Of a DNA stretch of 64,000 nt, positions 27,283 to 34,743 are shown piece by piece; positions within the stretch are counted from its first letter, which is position 1; each line of letters begins with the position of its first letter. The stretch spans positions 1 through 64,000 of the forward strand of contig NZ_VIRL01000008.1 in the NCBI RefSeq assembly GCF_006874465.1, read 5' to 3'. The notes beneath the pieces were generated by a model. That model was not told the DNA's origin, searched no databases, and saw only the letters and a program-made list of their open reading frames with translations. The DNA comes from Microbispora bryophytorum (GTDB lineage: Bacteria > Actinomycetota > Actinomycetes > Streptosporangiales > Streptosporangiaceae). The translations under genes and the position numbers were made by a program.

Positions 27283-27786
27283 TCAGAGCCTCTCGAGAAC
27301 GTCGGGGGGAACGGTGCGCCCGGCAGCGCGGCGCTCGGCGGCGAAGTCGGCGAGCATGCGCCGCAGGTCCTCGTCGAACCGCCGGTCGAGGCCTTCGACC
27401 GACGCGAGCGGGACGGACATGAAGACGCATTTGAGCACGCCCTGCCGGAAGGCGTGGTCGTCCAGGCAGGCCGAGCCGTACGGGCCGAGCGCGGCGGCGA
27501 CCAGCCGGGTGTCGTTGGCCCGCAGGGCGTCGTGGACGAGCGGGAGAGCGGCCGGACCGAGGTCGAGCTGCGGAAGCGACTCCAGGATCTCCAGCCGCTC
27601 CCCCGCGTCGCCCTGCCAGTAGAGCTTCATGACGGCCGCCGCGGGGTCGGGCAGGGCCTTCGCCAGCGCGCCGAGCAGCTCGGCGCGGGCGCCGGGGCCG
27701 CCCTCCCGCACGGCCCGTGGAAACAGCGCGTAGACGGTCTCCGGGTCGCGCTCAACGTCGGCTACGGCCCGCGCCAGCCAGGTCAT
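27283..27786 (-). CDS. eboA: EboA-domain protein
   Basis: A 167-residue all-helical protein without signal or membrane segment. The segment 'VLKCVFMSVPLASVEGLDRRFDEDLRRMLADFAAERRAAGRTVPPDVLERL' is, in my judgement, the diagnostic C-terminal block of EboA proteins. The helices before it ('FPRAVREGGPGARAELLGAL') resemble HEAT-like repeats. The ATG at 27786 has GAGGAGGG four bases upstream. The gene overlaps the end of the upstream isomerase by 35 bases. EboA has no known catalytic activity and may be a structural part of the metabolite-traffic complex; that is inference. Confidence 0.82.
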   Translation of the reverse strand: MTWLARAVADVERDPETVYALFPRAVREGGPGARAELLGALAKALPDPAAAVMKLYWQGDAGERLEILESLPQLDLGPAALPLVHDALRANDTRLVAAALGPYGSACLDDHAFRQGVLKCVFMSVPLASVEGLDRRFDEDLRRMLADFAAERRAAGRTVPPDVLERL

Positions 27787-28603
27787 GTGCCCTCCTCAGG
27801 AATTCGATCGACCTTCGCGCCACCTCGGGCGCCGCATGGCTGTGCCTGGCCAGCTCGACGGCGACCAGCCCGCCGAAGCCGTCGAGGGCGGCGAGCACGG
27901 GCGGGAAGTCGATCTCGCCCTCGCCGAACTCGAGATGCTCGTGGACGCCCCGCCGCATGTCCTCGATCTGCACGTGCACCAGGTGCGGCAGCGCCCGCTC
28001 GACGCACTCGGGCACGTCGTACGGCTCCAGGCAGCGGCAGTGCCCGATGTCGAGGGTGAGGCCGAACCTCGGGTGCCCGCCGAGCAGGTCGCGCAGCCGT
28101 TCGTATCCGGCGAGGTCCGCCACGAGCATGCCCGGCTCGGGCTCGAACCCGAGCGTTACGCCCACCTCGTCGGCTTCGGAGAGCAGGCGCTCGCAGTGCC
28201 GTACGAGCCGGTCCCACGCCTGGTCCTCGGACACCCCGGGCGGCCGGATACCGCTCCACAGGTGCACCACGGGGGCGCCGAGGTCGGCCGCGACCCGCAT
28301 GGCCCTGCGCAGGAAGTCCACCCGCGCCTCGGCCTCGTCGTGCAGCAGGGTCGGGAAGTGCTTGCGCCGGGGGTCGAGTGTGTAACGGCCGCCCGTCTCC
28401 ACGGCGAGGGCCAGGCCGAGCCGCCCCGCCAGCGCCGCGATCCGCCCGGCCTCCGCGGGGGAGGCCCCGGGCATGAGGTGCCCGTGGTCAAGGGTGACCG
28501 CCGCACCGGTGTAGCCGAGGTCGGCGAGCACCTCCAGCGTCTGGTCGAGCGGATGGTCGCGGAAACCGTTGGTGCAGTAGGCCCAGTTCACAGGCACGCT
28601 CAC
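27752..28603 (-). CDS. Sugar-phosphate isomerase/epimerase-like TIM barrel
   Basis: A 283-residue AP-endonuclease-2-like barrel. It has 'VNWAYCTNGFRDHPLDQTLEVLADLGYTGAAVTLDHGH', 'VVHLWSG', 'VTLGFEPEPGMLVADL', 'GLTLDIGHCRCL' and 'HVQIEDMRRGVHEHLEFGEGEIDFP'. These are the conserved metal ligands (Glu, Asp, His, Glu) of the sugar-phosphate isomerase/epimerase family. The opening 'WAYCTNGFRDH' parallels the 'LAYCTNVHPAEDL' of EboE, so the two barrels in this operon look like related paralogues. I start at GTG 28603 behind GAAGGCGG. The upstream inositol-phosphate-synthase-like gene ends 37 bases away. Confidence 0.85.
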   Translation of the reverse strand: MSVPVNWAYCTNGFRDHPLDQTLEVLADLGYTGAAVTLDHGHLMPGASPAEAGRIAALAGRLGLALAVETGGRYTLDPRRKHFPTLLHDEAEARVDFLRRAMRVAADLGAPVVHLWSGIRPPGVSEDQAWDRLVRHCERLLSEADEVGVTLGFEPEPGMLVADLAGYERLRDLLGGHPRFGLTLDIGHCRCLEPYDVPECVERALPHLVHVQIEDMRRGVHEHLEFGEGEIDFPPVLAALDGFGGLVAVELARHSHAAPEVARRSIEFLRRAHDLAGAGRSRR

Positions 28604-28640
28604 GACGTGGCCGCCTTCGCCGCCGGCCGCCGGCCGGCCC

Positions 28641-29783
28641 TCACGGCCGTCCCTCCGACAGGGCCTTCGCGAACGCCACAAGCCGGGCGTACTGGGTGGG
28701 CAGGTCGTGCCCTGCGCCGCCCAGCGGGTCCTTGAAGAAGTAGCCGAGCTCGGGGAGCACGCCGCTGTGCCCGGTCTCGTGGGCCCGCGCGACGAGCCGC
28801 ACGAGATCGAGAACGAGCGGGGCGGCGAGCGCCGAGTCGCAGCCCTGCCAGGTGAACTGCATGGTCATCCGGACGCCGAGGAATCCCTCGAACGTGACGT
28901 GGTCCCAGGCGGTCTTCCACTCGCCGAGGTCGGCCACGTAGTCGATGTGCGTCAGGCCCTCGACGTCCTCGCCCACGATCGCGGGGACGGCCCGTGCCTT
29001 GCTCGCCGACTTGCTCTCCCTCGCCGCCGGGTCGGCCAGCGTGGCGCCGTCGCCGCCGCCGAGGAGGTTGAGCCCCGACCACGAGCGGACGCGCAGCGCG
29101 CGGCCGGCGAACATCGGCGCGAGCGCGCTCTTGACCAGCGTCTCCCCGGTCTTGCCGTCGCGTCCCGCGTACGGCAGGCCGCTGCGCCGGGCCAGCTCGT
29201 CCAGCGCGGGCGGCGTCGGGCCCGCGGAGGGGGTGAACGCGACGTAGCCGCACCCGGCCGTGAAGGCCGCGTAGGCGTACAGGGAGCTGGCGGGCAGCAC
29301 GTCCCGGCCGGACGCGAGCGCCTCCTCCAGGTCGGCGAGCGTGGCGTACGGCACCTCGGCGGGGGGCTCGGTCGACGACACGTCCACCACGACGACGCGG
29401 GTCAGGCGGTGCCTGTCCCGGAAGTCCGCGATGTCGCCGGCCAGCCGCCGCGCGGCATCCGCCTGGCTCTCCTCGCCGGGAACGTAGCCGTGCCTGATCT
29501 CGGCCTGCGCGGCGTCGAGGTCGGCGGCGAGCAGGGTCGCCAGGACGGGAGGGAGCACGCCCGCCTGCGTGAGGAGCTCGGCCCTCTTGCGCAGCGGGGT
29601 GGTGACCACGTCGTGACCGCCGAACACCAGGTCGCCCAGGGGGGTGAAGTCTCCCGGGAAGCCCGCGGCCTCGATGACACAGCCGGTGGGCGGGGCCGCT
29701 CCCGCGCGCACCGCTGCCGCCCCGACGACCGCGGTGGTCGCGACGGACCCCCGGGCGCCGACCAGCCAGACACCGATGGGCAC
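28641..29783 (-). CDS. Inositol-3-phosphate-synthase-like protein
   Basis: A 380-residue NAD-dependent protein of the myo-inositol-1-phosphate synthase superfamily. It has an N-terminal 'GVWLVGARGSVATTAVVGAAAV', 'TRVVVVDVSSTEPPAEVPYATL', 'YAYAAFTAGCGYVAFTPSAG', 'RDGKTGETLVKSALAPMFAGRALRVRSWSGLNLLGGGDG', 'SKSASKARAVP' and 'HIDYVADLGEWKTAWDHVTFEGFLG'. The block 'DGKTGETLVKSALAPMF' holds catalytic lysines of the family. It is first in the operon, with GTG 29783 behind GGGAGAG. A true synthase converts glucose-6-phosphate to inositol-3-phosphate. As an Ebo-cluster member it may act on a related polyol phosphate; that is inference. Confidence 0.87.
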   Translation of the reverse strand: MPIGVWLVGARGSVATTAVVGAAAVRAGAAPPTGCVIEAAGFPGDFTPLGDLVFGGHDVVTTPLRKRAELLTQAGVLPPVLATLLAADLDAAQAEIRHGYVPGEESQADAARRLAGDIADFRDRHRLTRVVVVDVSSTEPPAEVPYATLADLEEALASGRDVLPASSLYAYAAFTAGCGYVAFTPSAGPTPPALDELARRSGLPYAGRDGKTGETLVKSALAPMFAGRALRVRSWSGLNLLGGGDGATLADPAARESKSASKARAVPAIVGEDVEGLTHIDYVADLGEWKTAWDHVTFEGFLGVRMTMQFTWQGCDSALAAPLVLDLVRLVARAHETGHSGVLPELGYFFKDPLGGAGHDLPTQYARLVAFAKALSEGRP

Positions 29784-30171
29784 GGCAACTCTCCCGTCAA
29801 CTCGGGGTATGCAGGGTGACATGGAACATTTGGATAGTAAGAGGCATCTTTCGTCACTGACAAGCAAAAGCTTCCCGTTGGCTACTAAAAGTTCACTCAC
29901 CTGCACGGGGCCGGCCCGGGGGTACGGCGGCCACGGCCGCACCCGCCCCTCGCCACTCCTCCCGCATCCTCGGACTTTGTCCTTCAAAGGTGGAAAGGTC
30001 AAAAGATCATGAAGTGACTTCTTCCCTGACGGGAAAAAGTCGCGTAGCTTGCTCGACACGTGCTCCGCACAGTCACCAGGTGGCCAGAGTGAGGCGAACG
30101 GCGGAGTCACCAGCGGAGCGGCCGCGTCATCGGGGGATCAGGTCCTTCACGCAGATGGAGCTTTCTAGACG
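29784..30171. promoter_or_regulatory. Divergent promoter region of the Ebo-type operon and the Tat isomerase gene
   Basis: This 388-base gap is AT-rich in two blocks. Near the operon it contains ACTAAAAGTTC (29884-29894), the reverse complement of GAACTTTTAGT. Near the plus-strand gene it contains TTCAAAGGTGGAAAGGTCAAAAGATCATGAAGTGACTT and GGGAAAAAGTCGCG (about 30031-30044). AACTTTTA and AAAAAGTC also occur upstream of the ROK gene. No coding frame here looks real. Confidence 0.55.
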
Positions 30172-31320
30172 ATGAGTGCGTACGAAGAAGAGATGGACAC
30201 GGCCGGTCACCTCGGACGCAGGCTGGGGCTCAACCGGCGCCGGTTCCTCGCGGCCACGACCGGCATGGCGGCGGTCGCCGCCGTCGCCGCGGCCGGTCCG
30301 CTGAAGTCGGCCGCGCAGGCGGCGACCGCGGGTAAGGGGCCGAACGGCATCCTGGTCCCGCCGCCGCGGCGCGGCATCATCCTGTACACCGTCCGCGACG
30401 CCATCTCCCGCGACCCGCTGTCCAGCAACCTCCCGTCCGGCTTCCGCGCCGTGCTGGAGGAGCTCGGCCGGATCGGCTACGCCCAGGTGGAGTTCGCCGG
30501 CTACAGCCAGCACGGCAACGCCGAGGGCGGCGCCAACCTGGAGACCGTCGAGGGCGCCCGCCTGCTGCGCCGCTGGCTGGACGACAACGGCCTGGTCGCC
30601 CAGGGCAACCACGGCTTCATCCCCGGCTCCTGGCCGCTGAGCCAGGCCGACCTGGACCGCTTCAAGCTCCACCTGGAGATCGCCGACATCCTCGGCATGA
30701 GCCACGTGGGCACCGGCAGCGACCCGACCGGCAGCGCCTACAAGGCCGACTGGGACGTCGCCGCCGACAAGTGGAACGCGCTGGGCGAGATCGCCACCGC
30801 CGCGGGCCTCAAGCTGTACACGCACAACCACGACGTGGCCTACAGCTTCCTGCTCGACAGCGGCCCGCTCGACGCGCAGGGCCGGCCCACCCGCTCCTCC
30901 GGCATCCGCCGCCTGGAGTACTTCCTCCAGAAGACCGACCCGAAGCACGTCTGGCTGGAGATGGACATCTTCTGGGCCCACGTCGCGCAGTACAAGTACA
31001 AGACCTTCACCGCGTCCGACGGGTCCACCCAGACGCAGGTCTTCAACCCGCTCGGCGTCGTGCAGGCGCAGACCATGCGGTTCCCGCTGTTCCACGCCAA
31101 GGACGGGAAGATCAACACCGGGACGTCCAACGGCTACGACATGGTTCCGTTCGGCACCGGTGACATCGACTACGCGGCGTTCTTCCGCGGCACGGGCGCC
31201 AAGGGCTACCACAACCCGATGTACGAGCAGGACAACGCCCCCGGCGACGCGTCGCACCAGGGCCAGTCCCTGCAGTACGCGGACCTGAGCTACCGGAACA
31301 TGTCCGCTCTGCGCGGCTGA
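30172..31320 (+). CDS. Tat-exported sugar-phosphate isomerase/epimerase-like protein
   Basis: A 382-residue protein. Residues about 19-50 form a twin-arginine signal ('LNRRRFLAATTGMAAVAAVAAAG', then 'AAQAA'). The mature part is an AP-endonuclease-2-like TIM barrel: 'RGIILYTVRDAISRDP', 'LEELGRIGYAQVEFAGYSQHG', 'LVAQGNHGFIPGS', 'LKLYTHNHDVAYSF', 'HVWLEMDIFWAHVAQ', 'FPLFHAKDGK' and 'DYAAFF'. The His, Glu and Asp residues of the metal site are visible. Export by the Tat route implies folding with a metal in the cytoplasm. It is divergent from the Ebo-type operon and shares its promoter region, so the substrate may be the exported Ebo product. A 16-bp-stem terminator follows. Confidence 0.87.
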   Translation: MSAYEEEMDTAGHLGRRLGLNRRRFLAATTGMAAVAAVAAAGPLKSAAQAATAGKGPNGILVPPPRRGIILYTVRDAISRDPLSSNLPSGFRAVLEELGRIGYAQVEFAGYSQHGNAEGGANLETVEGARLLRRWLDDNGLVAQGNHGFIPGSWPLSQADLDRFKLHLEIADILGMSHVGTGSDPTGSAYKADWDVAADKWNALGEIATAAGLKLYTHNHDVAYSFLLDSGPLDAQGRPTRSSGIRRLEYFLQKTDPKHVWLEMDIFWAHVAQYKYKTFTASDGSTQTQVFNPLGVVQAQTMRFPLFHAKDGKINTGTSNGYDMVPFGTGDIDYAAFFRGTGAKGYHNPMYEQDNAPGDASHQGQSLQYADLSYRNMSALRG

Positions 31321-31431
31321 CGACCTCACTGAGCATGGCGGCCCCGCCACGCGTCCGACCTGTTCCACCGGCGCGCGGCGGTCCGCCTTCCCCGCCCGGG
31401 CCCACGGGCCCGCACCCCCACCCCCCGCAGA

Positions 31432-31481
31432 GGCGCCGGCGATCACGGCGGCATCGTGATGCCATCGTGATCGCCGGCGCC
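31432..31481 (+). terminator. Strong terminator after the Tat isomerase gene
   Basis: A perfect 16-bp stem GGCGCCGGCGATCACG / CGTGATCGCCGGCGCC has an 18-base loop that can itself form CATCG/CGATG-like pairs. It marks the right edge of the Ebo-type island. The rest of the 195-base gap shows no gene. Confidence 0.88.
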
Positions 31482-31515
31482 GAACTGTGTTCATCGGTGA
31501 GCCGATGTAAAGAAC

Positions 31516-32604
31516 ATGAGGCGAATCCGGTACGGCGCGGCGGCCCTGGCGGCCGTCGCCTTTCTGTTGACGGGGTGCGGCGGCTCGGGCGAGTCCAGCA
31601 GCGACGCGGCCGGCAGCGTCGCCGCCACCATGGCTCCGGCCGGACGGGCCGACACGGCCGGGGCCGCGGATCAGAGCAGGGAACGGGCGCCCGCCACGGG
31701 CGGCGCGGGCGACGGGCAGGAGAAGACCAGGCTCGACCCGTCCGACCGGGCGATCATCTACCAGGGCGAGCTCACCGTCGAGGCCAAGGACGTCACGGCG
31801 GCGTCCGACCGCGCGAAGGCGATCGTGACGGGCGCGGGCGGGTACGTCGCCGAGGAGCGCAGCGAGTCCGTCCCCGGCGGCGTCCAGTCGATGATCGCGT
31901 TCAGGGTGCCCCCGGCACGCTACGCCGACGTCCTGGCCCAGCTCGGACGCGACCTCGGGGAACGCACGTCGGTGCGGCAGAACGCGCAGGACGTCACCGA
32001 GGAGGTCGCCGACGTCGCCAGCCGGGTGAAGTCGGCCGAGGCCACGCTCGGGCAGTTCCGCACGCTGCTGTCGAAGGCGAACAAGATCGGCGAGATCCTC
32101 GAAATCGAACGGGAGATCTCCAGCCGCGAGGCCGATCTGGAGTCGCTGCAGGCCAGGCAGAAGGCCCTGGAGGCGCAGACCGGCATGGCCACGGTCACGC
32201 TCACCCTCGTGCCCGCGCTGCAGCCCTCCGCCCGCCCCAAGGACAAGGAGGACGCGACCGGCTTCCTCGCCGGGCTGCGCGCCGGGTGGGACACCCTGAC
32301 CGCGTCGACCGTGATGGCGCTGACCGTGCTGGGCGCGCTGCTGCCCTGGATCGTCGTGGCCGGTGTGCTGTGGCTGGCCGTCCGGATCGTCATGCGCCGG
32401 ATGCGCCGCCGCGCCGCCCCGCCGGCCGGTCCCGTGCCCCCCGGCTCCGTCCCTCCCGGGCACGGGCCCGGTTTCCCCGCGGGTCCGCCGCCCACGGGCG
32501 GCCCCGCCGGGCAGCCGCGCCCCGGCTCACCGGAGCAGGCTCCCCGCGAGGGCCGGGACGAGAACCAGGATCAGAGCCGGGAATCCGAGCGCACCCCGCG
32601 GTAG
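31516..32604 (+). CDS. DUF4349-domain lipoprotein
   Basis: A 362-residue lipoprotein. The signal peptide ends in a lipobox 'LLTGCGG' (Cys at about 19). A Ser/Ala-rich linker is followed by the DUF4349 domain ('IIYQGELTVEAKDVTAASDRAKAIVTGAGGYVAEE', residues about 85-240). That domain contains a long coiled coil ('VKSAEATLGQFRTLLSKANKIGEILEIEREISSREADLESLQARQKALEAQ'), then one membrane segment ('VMALTVLGALLPWIVVAGVLWLAVRIVM') and a cytoplasmic Pro/Gly-rich tail. The function of DUF4349 is unknown; topology suggests an envelope scaffold. It is convergent with hemE, ending three bases away. Confidence 0.88.
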   Translation: MRRIRYGAAALAAVAFLLTGCGGSGESSSDAAGSVAATMAPAGRADTAGAADQSRERAPATGGAGDGQEKTRLDPSDRAIIYQGELTVEAKDVTAASDRAKAIVTGAGGYVAEERSESVPGGVQSMIAFRVPPARYADVLAQLGRDLGERTSVRQNAQDVTEEVADVASRVKSAEATLGQFRTLLSKANKIGEILEIEREISSREADLESLQARQKALEAQTGMATVTLTLVPALQPSARPKDKEDATGFLAGLRAGWDTLTASTVMALTVLGALLPWIVVAGVLWLAVRIVMRRMRRRAAPPAGPVPPGSVPPGHGPGFPAGPPPTGGPAGQPRPGSPEQAPREGRDENQDQSRESERTPR

Positions 32605-32607
32605 CGC

Positions 32608-33645
32608 TCAGCGGGCCGACGACGCGTGGACGAAGTCGGTGAGCCGGGCGAGCTGGTCGGGGTCGGTCGAGGGAAGCACGCCGTGGCCGAGGTTGAACAC
32701 GTGCCCCTCGGCCACCCGGCCGCGTTCGAGCACGTCCCTGGCCCGCCTCTCTACGACCTCCCAGGGCGCGAGCAGGATCGCCGGGTCGAGGTTGCCCTGC
32801 AGCGCCTTGCCCGCGCCCACGCGCAGCGCGGCCTCGTCGAGCGGCACCCGCCAGTCCACGCCCACCACGTCGGCGCCGGCCTCGCCCATGAGGCCGAGCA
32901 GCTCGCCGGTGCCGACGCCGAAGTGGATGCGCGGCACGCCGAGGTCCGCCAGGCCGGCGAAGATCTTGCCGGTGTGCGGCAGCACGTAGGTGCGGTAGTC
33001 CTGCGGCGCGACCGCGCCCACCCACGAGTCGAACAGCTGGACGGCCGAGGCCCCCGCCGCCACCTGCACACGCAGGAAGGCGAGCGTGATCGCGCCGAGC
33101 CGCTCCATCAGCTCGTGCCACAACTCGGGCTCGCCGTACATCATGGCCTTGGTGCGGTCGTGGTTCTTGGAGGGCCCGCCCTCGATCAGGTACGACGCGA
33201 GCGTGAACGGCCCTCCGGCGAAGCCGATCAGCGGGATACCGCCCAGCTCGGCGGTCAGCGTGCCGACCGCCTCCGTCACGTAGGAGACGTCGTCCGGCTC
33301 CAGGGGGCGCAGGACCTCCATGCCCGCCTTGTCGCGGATGGGGGTCCCGACGACCGGCCCGACGCCCGGCTTGATGTCGAGGTCGACGCCGATGGCCTTG
33401 AGGGGGACCACGATGTCGCTGAAGAAGATCGCCGCGTCCGTGCCGTACCTGCGGACCGGCTGCATGGTGATCTCGACCACGAGGTCGGGGGTGGCGCAGG
33501 CGGTGAGCATCTCGACGCCCGCGCGCACCCTGCGGTACTCGGGCAGCGACCGCCCGGCCTGGCGCATGTACCAGACCGGCGTGTGCGGAACGGGCTCGCG
33601 CCGGCACGCGCGAATGAAAACGGAATCGTCGAGCTGGGGTTTCAC
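32608..33645 (-). CDS. hemE: Uroporphyrinogen decarboxylase HemE
   Basis: A 345-residue TIM-barrel enzyme with the hallmark '[16 protein letters not shown]', whose Arg residues bind substrate carboxylates. Also present are '[27 protein letters not shown]', '[18 protein letters not shown]' and '[25 protein letters not shown]'. It decarboxylates uroporphyrinogen III to coproporphyrinogen III, the substrate of the HemY oxidase at 21 kb. GTG 33645 is the start. It is alone on the minus strand here, with the operon partners hemY and hemQ separated by the Ebo-type island. Confidence 0.96.
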   Translation of the reverse strand: MKPQLDDSVFIRACRREPVPHTPVWYMRQAGRSLPEYRRVRAGVEMLTACATPDLVVEITMQPVRRYGTDAAIFFSDIVVPLKAIGVDLDIKPGVGPVVGTPIRDKAGMEVLRPLEPDDVSYVTEAVGTLTAELGGIPLIGFAGGPFTLASYLIEGGPSKNHDRTKAMMYGEPELWHELMERLGAITLAFLRVQVAAGASAVQLFDSWVGAVAPQDYRTYVLPHTGKIFAGLADLGVPRIHFGVGTGELLGLMGEAGADVVGVDWRVPLDEAALRVGAGKALQGNLDPAILLAPWEVVERRARDVLERGRVAEGHVFNLGHGVLPSTDPDQLARLTDFVHASSAR

Positions 33646-34143
33646 GGCACCAGCCTGCCATGCCCCGGTGCCGCCCGGCGCCTGGACCCACGACCTGGGG
33701 CTCCCGAACGACGCGAGGATGGCCGTTGATCGCGTAAGGTGAACCCCATCCCCTCCTGTGAGTCATCTCACAGCTCGGCAATGTGTTCGCCAATCGGCCA
33801 TCCGGCATCGATTCCAATACCACTTTCGAGACACGCCGAGTGCGATGCGGGGAAATGTCGCCGGGACGTGCCAACGTCGGATCAGTCCCGAGCGACCGCC
33901 ACCACCGTGGATCCGACGAGAGGCCCCGGAGCGATGACTTCGATGTGGAGTTCCCCCGAACGCCGCACTGAGCACTGTGCCGGCAGCGACGCCGCGCGCA
34001 CCGCCCGCACGCGCGGACGCGCCCCGGCACGGGCGGCCGACCGGGTGACGGGCCGACTGGTGGCGACGGTTTGACGACTTCCGATGCCCCCCACAGCCAC
34101 CCCCCTGCTTCGTGCTCTCCCGAATCCGACCTACTCTTCCGTC
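33646..34143. other. Gene-poor stretch upstream of hemE and the DUF3000 gene
   Basis: About 500 bases between the divergent hemE and DUF3000 genes. A short plus-strand frame from ATG 33855 to TGA 33971 ends 'SDDFDVEFPRTPH' and has mildly protein-like composition. It has no clear ribosome binding site, and I do not call it. Both promoters must lie here. Confidence 0.4.
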
Positions 34144-34740
34144 ATGACCCTCGGTGAACCGCCTGCGCCTCCCGCCGCCTTCCGGCGCGCGCTGGAGACG
34201 CTGCGCCCCGCCGAGGTGCGGCCGGAGATAGAGCTGGAGGACATTCCCGCCCCCCAGCGGCTCGCGCCGTACTCCGGTGCGGTCGGGGCGTCCGTGTACC
34301 GTGACGACGACGAACTCGCCGTCGGCCGCCTGATCATGCTGTTCGACCCCGAGGGCCAGCGCGGCTGGGAGGGGCCGTTCCGCCTCGTCGCCTACGTACG
34401 CGCCGACGTGGAGCCGGAGATGACCACAGACCCGCTGATGGGGCCGGTGGCCTGGAGCTGGCTGACCGAGGCGCTCGACGCCCACGGCGCGAGATACGCC
34501 GCGGTGGGCGGCACCGTCACCCGCGCCGTCTCGGAGGGGTTCGGCGGCAAGGCTGACGACCCCGTCACCACCGAGATCGAGCTGCGGGCCTCGTGGTCGC
34601 CGCTCGACGAGGACCTGTCGTCGCACGCGGCCGCCTGGTGCGACCTCATGTGCCTGGCCGCCGGCATCCCCCCGCTGCCGCCCGATGTCGCCACACTGCA
34701 TCCGCGCCCCACCCGCCGAGATGATCCGAAAGTTCCTTAG
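34144..34740 (+). CDS. DUF3000-family protein
   Basis: A 198-residue cytoplasmic protein of the actinobacterial DUF3000 family. It has 'FRRALETLRPAEVRPEIELEDIPAPQRLAPYSGAVGASV', 'GRLIMLFDPEGQRGWEGPFRLVAYVRADVEPEM' and 'ELRASWSPLDEDLSSHAAAWCDLMCLAAGIPP'. The function is unknown. Its regular placement directly before ribonuclease D in actinobacteria, here with a three-base gap, suggests a link to RNA metabolism; that is inference. I start at ATG 34144; longer in-frame starts have no family-like sequence. Confidence 0.85.
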   Translation: MTLGEPPAPPAAFRRALETLRPAEVRPEIELEDIPAPQRLAPYSGAVGASVYRDDDELAVGRLIMLFDPEGQRGWEGPFRLVAYVRADVEPEMTTDPLMGPVAWSWLTEALDAHGARYAAVGGTVTRAVSEGFGGKADDPVTTEIELRASWSPLDEDLSSHAAAWCDLMCLAAGIPPLPPDVATLHPRPTRRDDPKVP

Positions 34741-34743
34741 CCC

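Noticed and set aside
27752-28603. Xylose isomerase linking the island to the xyl transporter
   Set aside because: The barrel is of the sugar-phosphate isomerase/epimerase type, not a 390-440-residue XylA, and the transporter is 26 kb away with different operator-like motifs.
30127-32463. A 778-codon minus-strand open frame
   Set aside because: Antisense to the Tat isomerase and the DUF4349 lipoprotein, which have signal peptides and domains; no real protein character.
33855-33971. Possible 38-codon gene upstream of the DUF3000 gene
   Set aside because: Its end (SDDFDVEFPRTPH) looks faintly protein-like, but there is no good ribosome binding site and I recognise no family.
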